From Guillardia theta CCMP2712 (Eukaryota; Cryptophyceae; Pyrenomonadales; Geminigeraceae), in NCBI RefSeq assembly GCF_000315625.1, contig NW_005434560.1, positions 57,978 to 90,499 of the forward strand: DNA of 32,522 bases, read 5' to 3'. How positions within the stretch are numbered: position 1 is the first letter of the stretch; every line of letters begins with the position of its first letter. Below, piece after piece: positions 22,372 to 29,470 of the stretch. Made by a program: the position numbers and the translations under genes. The notes below the pieces were generated by a model. The model was not told the DNA's origin and ran no database searches. It saw nothing but the letters and a program-made list of their open reading frames with translations.

Positions 22372-23694
22372 ATGACGATCAACTCGGAGTGGATCAAGCT
22401 GTGGAAGGAGGTGGCGAGGGACGCCTTCAGCAAGGGGCTGCCCTTCTCACCCACCGTGGCCTTCATCGACGGGCAGATCAAGCTGATGAAGCCATCCAGC
22501 ATCAACACGTGGGAGGGCTTCCTCTCCTGCCAGTTCGTGAGCTGCGTGAGGAGGCACTTCCAGTCCGGTTGCAAGACCGTGGTCCTGGCCTTCGACAACT
22601 ATGAGCACGTCCCGACTTGCAAGGGCATGACGCAGCACAAGCGCAACCGCAAGGTGTCGAGCTTCAGCTTCGCCAGCGGGGACTGCCTCCCCCCCATCAT
22701 CCCGGAGGACTGGGAGGGAGCGATCCGGAATCGGCTCTTCAAGTCCCGGGTCATTGACTACATCAAGACGAAGCTCCCGGGGTACTTGACCCTCCAAGCA
22801 GACCAGAGGCTCATCATAGACCACAACGAAGCCCCTATCGAACACTTCCCCAACGGGACCTGCCGCCCCTTCCAGCTCACCCACGCGGACCTGAAGGGAG
22901 AGAGCGATGTGAAGTTCACCTCCTACACGCACCTTGGGGACATGGTTATCGACGCCATCGACGGCGACTACGTACCCATGGCCCTCGTTCACGTCGAGCG
23001 GCTGTGCCGGGGTGGGCTACCGGTGCCCCAGATCGCGGTGTACCGCATCCGGGTGAATGCGAGGGGAGACACTCCCGAGAAGTCAGCCTCGGGCAGGATG
23101 GAGCACGAGTACGTCCACATCAACCGGCTGGCGCAGGTCCTCTGCCGCGACGTCGGGCCGCTGACGGGGGGGAGGCCGAACGCGTGCTCCGTGCTGGCGC
23201 TCTTCACCATCCTCACCGGCTGCGACTACACGCAGGGCCTGCCCACCGTGGGGCCCGTCCGGGTGTGGGCCAACCGCCGCGCCATCGTCCCGCTCCTTGC
23301 CCTGATCCAGGGCACCGAGGACAGCCACGACGACGACGTCTCCGTCATCTCCCTGGCCTCCGCCGTCCTGTATGCACTGGTTTACGAGAAGCGCGTCAGC
23401 CTGAGGGTCAACCAGTCCGCCACCCGTGAGGGGGTGGCCAGGGAGCTGCGCCGCGAGGAGGAGGAGCGCATCATCCGCGGGGTCAGGGGCTGCGGGCAGA
23501 TGAGCGCCGGGACCGTGGCGAAGCTCCCGGACGTCAACTACCTCAGGAGCCACGCGAGCAACGCCCTCTGGACACTCCACTACTGGAACGCCCAGGACCA
23601 CCACCCGGACCCGTACTCCAAGACCTTCGGGTACAAGCGGATCAAATCCGGCGCGGCGGGATGGGGCGTCAACCGTCCTAGACTGGAGAGGTGA
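22372..23694 (+). CDS. FEN1-like (PIN-domain) 5' nuclease
   Basis: This is a structure-specific 5' exo/endonuclease of the FEN1/XPG class, expected to act on DNA flaps or ends in replication, recombination or repair. Motifs appear in family order: AFIDGQIKLMK (Asp33), VVLAFDNYEHVPTCKGMTQ (Asp75), KGESDVKF (Glu177, Asp179), IDAIDGDYVPMAL (Asp197, Asp199) and LTGCDYTQGLPTVGP (Asp285), the last being the helix-hairpin-helix start. It is 440 residues, longer than cellular FEN1 (about 340-380) in the middle and C terminus. No PIP box is evident at the end. The ATG at 22372 is chosen. The frame extends to an ATG at 22270 through FLFLLFFLSFFW, which I read as translated T-tract. A 7-bp inverted repeat (ATCAAGG/CCTTGAT) follows the stop. 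Confidence 0.88.
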   Translation: MTINSEWIKLWKEVARDAFSKGLPFSPTVAFIDGQIKLMKPSSINTWEGFLSCQFVSCVRRHFQSGCKTVVLAFDNYEHVPTCKGMTQHKRNRKVSSFSFASGDCLPPIIPEDWEGAIRNRLFKSRVIDYIKTKLPGYLTLQADQRLIIDHNEAPIEHFPNGTCRPFQLTHADLKGESDVKFTSYTHLGDMVIDAIDGDYVPMALVHVERLCRGGLPVPQIAVYRIRVNARGDTPEKSASGRMEHEYVHINRLAQVLCRDVGPLTGGRPNACSVLALFTILTGCDYTQGLPTVGPVRVWANRRAIVPLLALIQGTEDSHDDDVSVISLASAVLYALVYEKRVSLRVNQSATREGVARELRREEEERIIRGVRGCGQMSAGTVAKLPDVNYLRSHASNALWTLHYWNAQDHHPDPYSKTFGYKRIKSGAAGWGVNRPRLER

Positions 23695-23784
23695 GGTAGG
23701 TACATCAAGGGATGCCATGCTGCCTTGATTCTCCATTAAAGATCCCTTCCGTAACCCACTCGTCCTAGCTTCATTGATGCGTAG

Positions 23785-23792
23785 TATTAAAG
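23785..23792 (+). promoter_or_regulatory. TATA-like box of the nine-segment membrane protein gene
   Basis: TATTAAAG lies 34-41 bases before the ATG at 23826, in the spacer after the nuclease gene. Confidence 0.6.
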
Positions 23793-23825
23793 AAGACATT
23801 GCGGGGCGCGAGAAACGGGGCACGC

Positions 23826-25463
23826 ATGGTGGTGGTGAAGAAGCCCACCTATCCCGGGACGCCCGCTTTCGACGCACCCTATTCACCTTACAATACCTCG
23901 AACAAGGCCGATGAAGACGACAAGAACGCGATCGTCCACGTGTTTGCGATAAACCACAGCTGGAAGATCGTGAATGGGTACATCGCCGCGCTCCTATTCG
24001 CTGCCACCGTCGCCCTCGCCATCACCTCTCTTATTTTGGACTTTAAGACCCGCGAGTTCCCGACCAGCATCGTCACGCACACCCTGCGCCCCTGGAACGA
24101 GTACGGGGGGCTGGAGGATGCACTCAAGGCCATCACCACCGGCTCCACCTCCTCGTCGCGAGTGCAGGCCCTGTGGCACTGGGCCAAGTGCGACCAGTAC
24201 ATCACCGACAAGCACGTCCCGCACCAGCACGACCCTTACACCCTGGCGGGTGTCTCGGTCAACAACTCCGTGTGGGTCCCGGGTGGCTGCAACTGCATCG
24301 CGCAGGTGGCCCACGCCCTGGGCAACACCTGGGTGTCGACGCAGACCACATCGCCGACCCTATCTGAGGTGAAGGACATGATCCACTTCTGCGCCTACGA
24401 GGGCGACATGCCATACCAGTACGACGTTGTGAAGACGGCGTACCGACCCCTCTACTATTTCTACTATTTCATGTTCGTCGCCACCTCAGCCATCGTCATG
24501 GCCAACTTCCTGCACAGCAGCAACTCGGAGACGATCAAGACAATGATTAAAAATAACGTTGATCCCAAGACAGCCCTTGACGAATCCAAGTCCTTGCTCC
24601 GGAAACTCGTCTTATACTTCGTCCTCACCTTTATCGTGGTGATCGTCTTCACGGGCCTCTTCCTGGGCATCAAGAACTCCTGCGACCAGGACATCTGCAA
24701 CTTCGACCCGGTGACCACGCTGTCCCTGATGTCTGTGTTCCTGGTCATCCTGTTTGTCCTCGTCATTCCGTACTTCTACCAGAGCAGCAAGACCCACATC
24801 GTCGATGCCCTGCGGATGATGGTGAACGGCGAGCATGACAGTTACACCATTGCGTACAGGGATGCCAATGACGCCACGGTCTACAAGGTCTCGGACTCGC
24901 TGAACTCGCAGGCGCAGCTCGAGCAGCTCTGGCTGGACGTGATGCTGGTCCCGGCGATGGTCGCGCTCTCGATCGGGACGGTGCTGACGCGCCAGTGGAC
25001 CGACAACGGCATCCTGTACTACTACGCCGTGCTCGTCGGTTTCTTCACTGTCGTGAGCATGTCGAACGATTGGATGACGTCGTTCTGGACGCGGTCCTTG
25101 AGGCTCTCTGGCGACCTGGGCATGAAGGGATCCGCCGTGTACGACCACTACCAGGGGTACAAGGACATGGTGACGTACGTGCAGCTCTTCATCCTCGTCG
25201 CGCTCATCTTCACGGCAGTGCCCACGGAGAGCATCACGGCCTACAGCTACATCCTCTTCTACAACTGGCTGTACTTTGTGTTCGGGCTGTTTGCCGTGTA
25301 CATGCTCCCCGATTTCATCAATGACAGGGCAGCGCTCAACATCCACACGGTCACGGCGATGAAGCAGACGGCTGTGCTCCTGCTCGTCTTCACCCTCGTG
25401 ATCACCCTAAGTGTGACGGAGTGGGTCAAGAAGGACATCTTTGCGTACCAGGGGTTGGTGTAG
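23826..25463 (+). CDS. 545-aa multi-pass membrane protein (about nine segments)
   Basis: A Pro/Tyr-rich cytosolic start precedes segment 1 (YIAALLFAATVALAITSLIL, about residues 51-70). A ~130-residue external loop with four Cys (including GGCNCIA) comes next. Segments then follow: YYFMFVATSAIVMANFL, LVLYFVLTFIVVIVFTGLFL, LMSVFLVILFVLVIPYFY, VMLVPAMVALSIGTVL, YYYAVLVGFFTVVSMS, YVQLFILVALIFTAV, YILFYNWLYFVFGLFAVYML and AVLLLVFTLVITLSVTEWV. The family is unrecognised. The layout of one large loop and then a packed bundle could suit a viral multi-pass envelope protein or a channel. The ATG at 23826 is used; the upstream open codons begin with TTG. Confidence 0.8.
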   Translation: MVVVKKPTYPGTPAFDAPYSPYNTSNKADEDDKNAIVHVFAINHSWKIVNGYIAALLFAATVALAITSLILDFKTREFPTSIVTHTLRPWNEYGGLEDALKAITTGSTSSSRVQALWHWAKCDQYITDKHVPHQHDPYTLAGVSVNNSVWVPGGCNCIAQVAHALGNTWVSTQTTSPTLSEVKDMIHFCAYEGDMPYQYDVVKTAYRPLYYFYYFMFVATSAIVMANFLHSSNSETIKTMIKNNVDPKTALDESKSLLRKLVLYFVLTFIVVIVFTGLFLGIKNSCDQDICNFDPVTTLSLMSVFLVILFVLVIPYFYQSSKTHIVDALRMMVNGEHDSYTIAYRDANDATVYKVSDSLNSQAQLEQLWLDVMLVPAMVALSIGTVLTRQWTDNGILYYYAVLVGFFTVVSMSNDWMTSFWTRSLRLSGDLGMKGSAVYDHYQGYKDMVTYVQLFILVALIFTAVPTESITAYSYILFYNWLYFVFGLFAVYMLPDFINDRAALNIHTVTAMKQTAVLLLVFTLVITLSVTEWVKKDIFAYQGLV

Positions 25464-25525
25464 AATGCGAAAGTTTGTTTAATGAATGTAAGAGAAAGAT
25501 GGAATTCCGCAACACCCGATCGTAC

Positions 25526-25534
25526 CATTTAAGG
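25526..25534 (+). promoter_or_regulatory. TATA-like box of the 323-aa gene
   Basis: CATTTAAGG lies 43-51 bases before the ATG at 25577. It is identical to the boxes in the coiled-coil gene cluster. Confidence 0.65.
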
Positions 25535-25576
25535 ACTTGCCTCGCCCCCCTGCGCAGAAGTGCCCGCCCGACCGCC

Positions 25577-26548
25577 ATGGCCCTGCTGGCACCGCAACCT
25601 GGGTACTTCTATCAACCGTTCCATGAACGCTACCGCTGTCATTCTACCCTTCCTACCCTTGACTCCCATCTCGAGCTCATGAGCTCTATCTCGTCCAACC
25701 CGGAGGTCCTCGACCTCATCGACGACCACCTGCAGGGGCAGCTTTGGGAGGACGTCAAGGAGTTCATCTCCGCAAATCCCGACATCCTGGATAGGTTGGA
25801 TAGGCATACGCTGGCGGGATTGGTGGATTGGTTAAAGAAGAAAGGGAAGGCAGCTTACGATTATGCAAAGGATAAGGCGACGAAAGCCGCCGATTATATA
25901 AGGGAAAAACTTAAGAAGAAGACGAAGGAAGGAGATGAAACTTCCGAGGAAGAATCGGAGGAAAACCAGCCTGCTGCAGCCACTGCAAGCAATCACTTCG
26001 GTGCCTCCATCCGTGGCTGCAGGACCGTCTCCCCCGCGGACCTCACCCACCTGAAGCTCACGATCATGCAGGACCCGGATGTCCTCGATGACATGAACGC
26101 CCACCTCCGCGACGGCCTGTGGCAGGCGATGAAGGGCGTCATCGCCGCCGACCCCGCGCTGATCCACCACCTGCCGTGCTTCCAGGGTTTCTGGACGAAT
26201 AAGGATGGAACCGATGGTTGGCTCAAGGGTGCGGGAAAAAAAGTCATGAATGCCGGCAAACATGTGAACAACCTGATCAACAAGGACCCACACGGACTTC
26301 GACACATGAGTACAGAGGAGATTCAAAAACTAACTAAAAAAAGAAAAGATGAGGCTGAAGCTAATCATGCGAAGCATGCCGCCAGACGAGAGGCGGAGAG
26401 GGCTTTTCAAGACTTAGAAAATTCAAAGAAGTACATGCGCAGCCCCTTCCATCCATACCCCTACGACACCATCGGCATCCGCGTCCCGGTCTACGGCGGG
26501 GACGGGAAGCTGAGCTCCTCGATGCTAGACAGATACGCTATGCACTAG
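25577..26548 (+). CDS. 323-aa protein with an internal domain duplication
   Basis: Two copies of a ~75-residue unit are visible. Copy 1 (about 31-108) reads HLEL..NPEVLD..DDHL.GQLWEDVKEFI.ANPDILDRL then WLKKKGKAAYDYAKD. Copy 2 (about 158-234) reads HLKL..DPDVLD..NAHL.DGLWQAMKGVI.ADPALIHHL then WLKGAGKKVMNAGKH. Each copy is a helical domain followed by a Trp-led, basic amphipathic helix. They are joined by an acidic linker (EGDETSEEESEEN), and a basic helix and a Pro/Tyr-rich tail follow. The family is unrecognised. Amphipathic basic helices would suit membrane or nucleic-acid binding. The ATG at 25577 has a strong Kozak context (CGCCATGG) and the TATA box at 25526. Confidence 0.8.
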   Translation: MALLAPQPGYFYQPFHERYRCHSTLPTLDSHLELMSSISSNPEVLDLIDDHLQGQLWEDVKEFISANPDILDRLDRHTLAGLVDWLKKKGKAAYDYAKDKATKAADYIREKLKKKTKEGDETSEEESEENQPAAATASNHFGASIRGCRTVSPADLTHLKLTIMQDPDVLDDMNAHLRDGLWQAMKGVIAADPALIHHLPCFQGFWTNKDGTDGWLKGAGKKVMNAGKHVNNLINKDPHGLRHMSTEEIQKLTKKRKDEAEANHAKHAARREAERAFQDLENSKKYMRSPFHPYPYDTIGIRVPVYGGDGKLSSSMLDRYAMH

Positions 26549-26567
26549 ACTTGTTAAATAAGTAAAA

Positions 26568-26867
26568 TTAGTTTTGAACGATCTTATCATACAACCGCGT
26601 CATGGACCTGACAAACTCCATCCGATCGCGGGTGAGGGTGGGGCACTCGCGGAAGAGGTGCTGGACGACGTGCTCGGCGGTCTCGGCCTCGGATAAGAAA
26701 AAGGCGGTGTAGCTAGGCCGGGAGTCGGCAGCAGCGGGGCCGAGGATGCCGTTGATGATGTCGGTGAGGTCGATGAGGTCGGAGGCCTCGGCCTTGCGCT
26801 CCAGCCTGACGCGCTTGGAGTAGGACGGCTTCCCGACCCCACAGGGCGCGCCCGACTTGGAGCGCAT
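26568..26867 (-). CDS. 99-aa protein with SIM-like and AEH...CP motifs
   Basis: A basic N terminus (SYSKRVRLERKAE) precedes DLIDLTDIINGIL (30-42), which has the shape of a SUMO-interacting motif. It ends with AETAEHVVQHLFRECPTLTRDR (61-82). This last stretch recalls the E-x-x-x-H...CP....R signature found at the end of non-LTR retrotransposon reverse transcriptases. However, no zinc CxxC pair precedes it, so the resemblance may be chance. The ATG at 26867 follows a GTATTTAGA box (rc of 26899-26908) that overlaps the end of the next gene. The function is unknown. Confidence 0.65.
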   Translation of the reverse strand: MRSKSGAPCGVGKPSYSKRVRLERKAEASDLIDLTDIINGILGPAAADSRPSYTAFFLSEAETAEHVVQHLFRECPTLTRDRMEFVRSMTRLYDKIVQN

Positions 26868-26898
26868 CACCTGTAGCTCATCGTCACCCGCGCAGATT

Positions 26899-26908
26899 CT
26901 AAATACAC
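26899..26908 (-). promoter_or_regulatory. TATA-like box of the 99-aa gene, overlapping the end of the 123-aa gene
   Basis: TGTATTTAGA on the coding strand lies 32-41 bases before the ATG at 26867 and includes the TAG stop of the upstream gene. Confidence 0.55.
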
Positions 26909-27270
26909 CCCTCCCAACGACTCACGGTAAACCGCGTTGCAGTGCGCTTCTTCTCCACGAGGAGCTGCGTGGGGATGCGGAGCTTCAGCCTCCCGTCGGG
27001 AAGGCGCTCGACGTTGCGGAAGCCCTTCGTCAGGCGGACGTGCCGGAACATGGCCTTCTGGATCCTGAGGCTCAGGGTGTAGTAACTCTCCCCCATCCGG
27101 ATCGCCGGGAACTGGTCCTGCAGCCCCCCGCCCGACGGCTGGAACCAGCTGCAGTAGCACTCCCTCCTCACCAGGTGCCGGATCATGTCACGGCAGCACG
27201 GGCTCCGCTCATGCTCCCAGGCCTTGCCCGCCACCACCAGCTGGTTGCGGGTGAGGTCGACCTGCTTCAT
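26899..27270 (-). CDS. Hypothetical 123-aa basic protein
   Basis: This is an unrecognised small basic protein. It has a Cys/His/Arg-rich section (CCRDMIRHLVRRECYCSWF, about residues 25-43) that could coordinate zinc or contact nucleic acid. A beta-looking stretch follows (SYYTLSLRIQKAMFRHVRL, then LKLRIPTQLLV). There is no signal peptide. The ATG at 27270 is preceded by a long GC-rich leader. The nearest A/T element is a weak CCTTTTAGG near 27325-27333. It is divergent from the 376-aa gene. Confidence 0.65.
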   Translation of the reverse strand: MKQVDLTRNQLVVAGKAWEHERSPCCRDMIRHLVRRECYCSWFQPSGGGLQDQFPAIRMGESYYTLSLRIQKAMFRHVRLTKGFRNVERLPDGRLKLRIPTQLLVEKKRTATRFTVSRWEGCI

Positions 27271-27360
27271 TCCCTCCCCTCCCCCTTCGTCCCCTCCCCC
27301 AGCGACCTCCGTGGATTGAGCCTAAAAGGACTTGCTGCACGGTGTCGATGCACCCTGCCG

Positions 27361-27371
27361 CATATTTAAAG
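27361..27371 (+). promoter_or_regulatory. TATA box of the 376-aa gene
   Basis: CATATTTAAAG lies 38-48 bases before the ATG at 27409. Confidence 0.65.
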
Positions 27372-27408
27372 ATCATCGCACACGCGTCGGAAAGGGCACG
27401 GTTGTACG

Positions 27409-28539
27409 ATGTACCTGTACAACGACGGTCAGAAGATCGACCTGATCTCATACACTGAGCTGGCGAGGAAAAACCCGGCCATCAAAGACCAACTGAACAA
27501 ATACATTGGTGAAAAAAGTCAAATAAGCAAAAGATTCAAGAAAGAAATATCAGACAAGAAAAATGAGATATTGCAAGCGATGAGTGAAAATCAAACAACA
27601 AATGCGAAGGAAAACGAGCTGAAAATACTAATGGATGATCAAAGGAAAAAGGTAAACCAGGGTTACATGGATATCGTAATTTCCGATAGTCAAAGAAGAG
27701 CAACGATTGATCTTCTACCTAGTGGATTTTTAAATCACAGTCCTCTATGGGACGACAATTCAGAATTTTCAATCATCACAGTTCTGAAGATACAACCATC
27801 TATCTTCCTTGGAAAGGTCCGCACACCCTTCGACCCCAACCAGACACTGATCCAACTTAACAAGAGGCTGGTCAACCTCAAGATCACAGACAAGAACATT
27901 GAGCAAACAATCAAAACCATTAATAACTTAAGTGGATCATCGAATCCTGATGTGCCAATGGCACCAGCAGGAGGCAGTCAGTTCAGCATGATTGGTTCTG
28001 CATTTTCCGCCCCACTCGACTTGGACTCGATCAACGTCCAGGCCTACCTTGGAGCCAAGTTAGAGACCAAGACACCCGAAAAGAGGGAAGAGATCAAAAC
28101 ATTGCTTAAAATGACAGAGAAATACAACGAAATCAAGGAGCGTATGATCAAAAAAACGATTACCATGCTAGAGAATGCATATGAAACTACTATAACCCCA
28201 ACCACGAAGAAAATGATAGCTTTGATCAAAGGTCTACTTCTATTCAATAAGACCATCCGTGTCCGTGGCAATACAAACACATCCCTTGCCAAGGCACTGA
28301 AGGCAGCCGCGAAGAACCCGACCGGGGAGAAGAAGGAGAAGAAACAAGCCAATACAGCAAACACCCCGTCGCACAAGCTCGCCAAAGAGCGCGGTGTAAT
28401 ACCCCCGGGCAGTAACAAAACAAAGAAGGGGAAAGGGAAGGGGAAAGGGAAAGGGAATGGAAACGGTAAGGGAAAAGGGAAAGGGAATGGAAAGGGAAAA
28501 GGGAAAGGGAATCAGAGAGGTCAGGCAGCCAAGAAATAA
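27409..28539 (+). CDS. 376-aa protein with a Gly-Lys repeat tail
   Basis: The N-terminal third is charged and helical (KSQISKRFKKEISDKKNEIL). A central domain contains SDSQRRATIDLLPSGFLNH and LKIQPSIFLGKVRTPFDPNQ, and another helical part follows (EKREEIKTLLKMTEKYNEIK). From about residue 303 the protein is Lys-rich and ends in (GK)n/(GN) repeats (residues 343-366) and RGQAAKK, a histone-tail-like or RNA/DNA-condensing tail. The start and end of the gene are GC-rich, while the middle (27510-28260) uses AT-rich codons. No enzymatic motif is seen. A nucleic-acid-packaging or virion-core role is a guess. Confidence 0.8.
   Translation: MYLYNDGQKIDLISYTELARKNPAIKDQLNKYIGEKSQISKRFKKEISDKKNEILQAMSENQTTNAKENELKILMDDQRKKVNQGYMDIVISDSQRRATIDLLPSGFLNHSPLWDDNSEFSIITVLKIQPSIFLGKVRTPFDPNQTLIQLNKRLVNLKITDKNIEQTIKTINNLSGSSNPDVPMAPAGGSQFSMIGSAFSAPLDLDSINVQAYLGAKLETKTPEKREEIKTLLKMTEKYNEIKERMIKKTITMLENAYETTITPTTKKMIALIKGLLLFNKTIRVRGNTNTSLAKALKAAAKNPTGEKKEKKQANTANTPSHKLAKERGVIPPGSNKTKKGKGKGKGKGNGNGKGKGKGNGKGKGKGNQRGQAAKK
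28425..28520 (+). repeat. Purine GGGAAA microsatellite encoding the Gly-Lys tail
   Basis: About 95 bases of almost pure purine, with AAGGGGAAAGGG and AATGGAAAGGG variants in six-base steps. The G runs on the coding strand are spaced such that a G-quadruplex is possible. Confidence 0.7.
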
Positions 28540-28571
28540 TGGGAAGAATGGCACGCCCACTCTTTTGGTCC

Positions 28572-28580
28572 GTATTTAAA
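28572..28580 (+). promoter_or_regulatory. TATA box of the 258-aa gene
   Basis: GTATTTAAA lies 42-50 bases before the ATG at 28622. The ATG at 28584 is too close to the box to be transcribed. Confidence 0.65.
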
Positions 28581-28621
28581 GCCATGGGGAGCGGTATCGG
28601 AAGAGCTGGGAGTGACAAGCC

Positions 28622-29398
28622 ATGCCCACCTACTCCAAGCAAGATGGCAAGATCTACAAAGGCAGCTGGAACAAGGAGAACATGCATTACCAGACCTTCA
28701 AGAAGGCCCTGGCGGACCACCAAATCGACCACCCCAAGATCATCTTCAAGGCAGACGGGTCGGTGATGGCCCAGGAGCTCGACGCATTGCCTATCTGGAG
28801 GAGTGACCGGGTCGATGTCCTGGCAAACATTCACGACGGTGACTACCTGTACCTCCACATGGTGAACATCAACAACATGAACGCCGACAAGAAGTACGTC
28901 CACTTCTACATCCTGAAGAGCAACGCGGAGGTGGAGCTCGGCAAGGCCGGCATCACCGAGGAGCAGAAGGCCATATGGACCAAGCGTAAAGCATACGACG
29001 AGAGGATGATGAACGAGGCCAAGGCACTCGCCATGCAAGGCAAGCTTGTAAAGTGGCAGACAAGATTGTACAGCAAGCCCATCGAAGCCAAAGATATACA
29101 GGAAGGTGACTTTGATGAAGTTTCCATGTGGAATCCAGCCACGGGCATGCCAACGCGCTACAACCTGGATTATTGGATCATACTCTGCAACGAGAACAAA
29201 GCCAAGAAGCTGCCCACACCCAAGCTCAAGCAGCTCAAGCAAGAGAAGAAGGCAGAGGGGGCCATGAACGCCAACCCACAAGCCATGGTGACGGGAGCGT
29301 CGCAGTTCAACGGCGGCATGGACTCGGACTCGGAGCTTTCGGAGGACGACGACATCTCGGGCGCGCTGAACTCGGCGGCCCGCAACCTCTACATGTAG
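28622..29398 (+). CDS. Hypothetical 258-aa protein with acidic tail
   Basis: This is a soluble, unrecognised protein. A small globular-looking N-terminal half contains GKIYKGSWNKENMHYQTF and HDGDYLYLHMVNINNMNADK. A charged helix follows (TEEQKAIWTKRKAYDERMM), then EGDFDEVSMWNPATGMPTRY, a Lys-rich stretch (LKQLKQEKKAEG) and an acidic tail, DSDSELSEDDDIS. It lies just downstream of the basic-tailed 376-aa gene on the same strand with its own TATA box, so the two might act together. This is inference from position and charge only. Its stop is 72 bases from that of the convergent 569-aa gene. Confidence 0.75.
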   Translation: MPTYSKQDGKIYKGSWNKENMHYQTFKKALADHQIDHPKIIFKADGSVMAQELDALPIWRSDRVDVLANIHDGDYLYLHMVNINNMNADKKYVHFYILKSNAEVELGKAGITEEQKAIWTKRKAYDERMMNEAKALAMQGKLVKWQTRLYSKPIEAKDIQEGDFDEVSMWNPATGMPTRYNLDYWIILCNENKAKKLPTPKLKQLKQEKKAEGAMNANPQAMVTGASQFNGGMDSDSELSEDDDISGALNSAARNLYM

Positions 29399-29470
29399 AT
29401 TCCCATATCATATTATCATCATAAACGTTACGAATTTTACTCTCATGTTAGTTTAGAAAGACTTAGAAAC

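Noticed and set aside
23083-23886. 267-aa minus-strand frame opposite the nuclease gene
   Set aside because: Shadow frame; the plus strand carries all conserved nuclease motifs in order.
28244-29281. 345-aa minus-strand frame
   Set aside because: Antisense of the Gly-Lys tail and 258-aa genes; Leu/Ser/Phe repeats come from the purine microsatellite.
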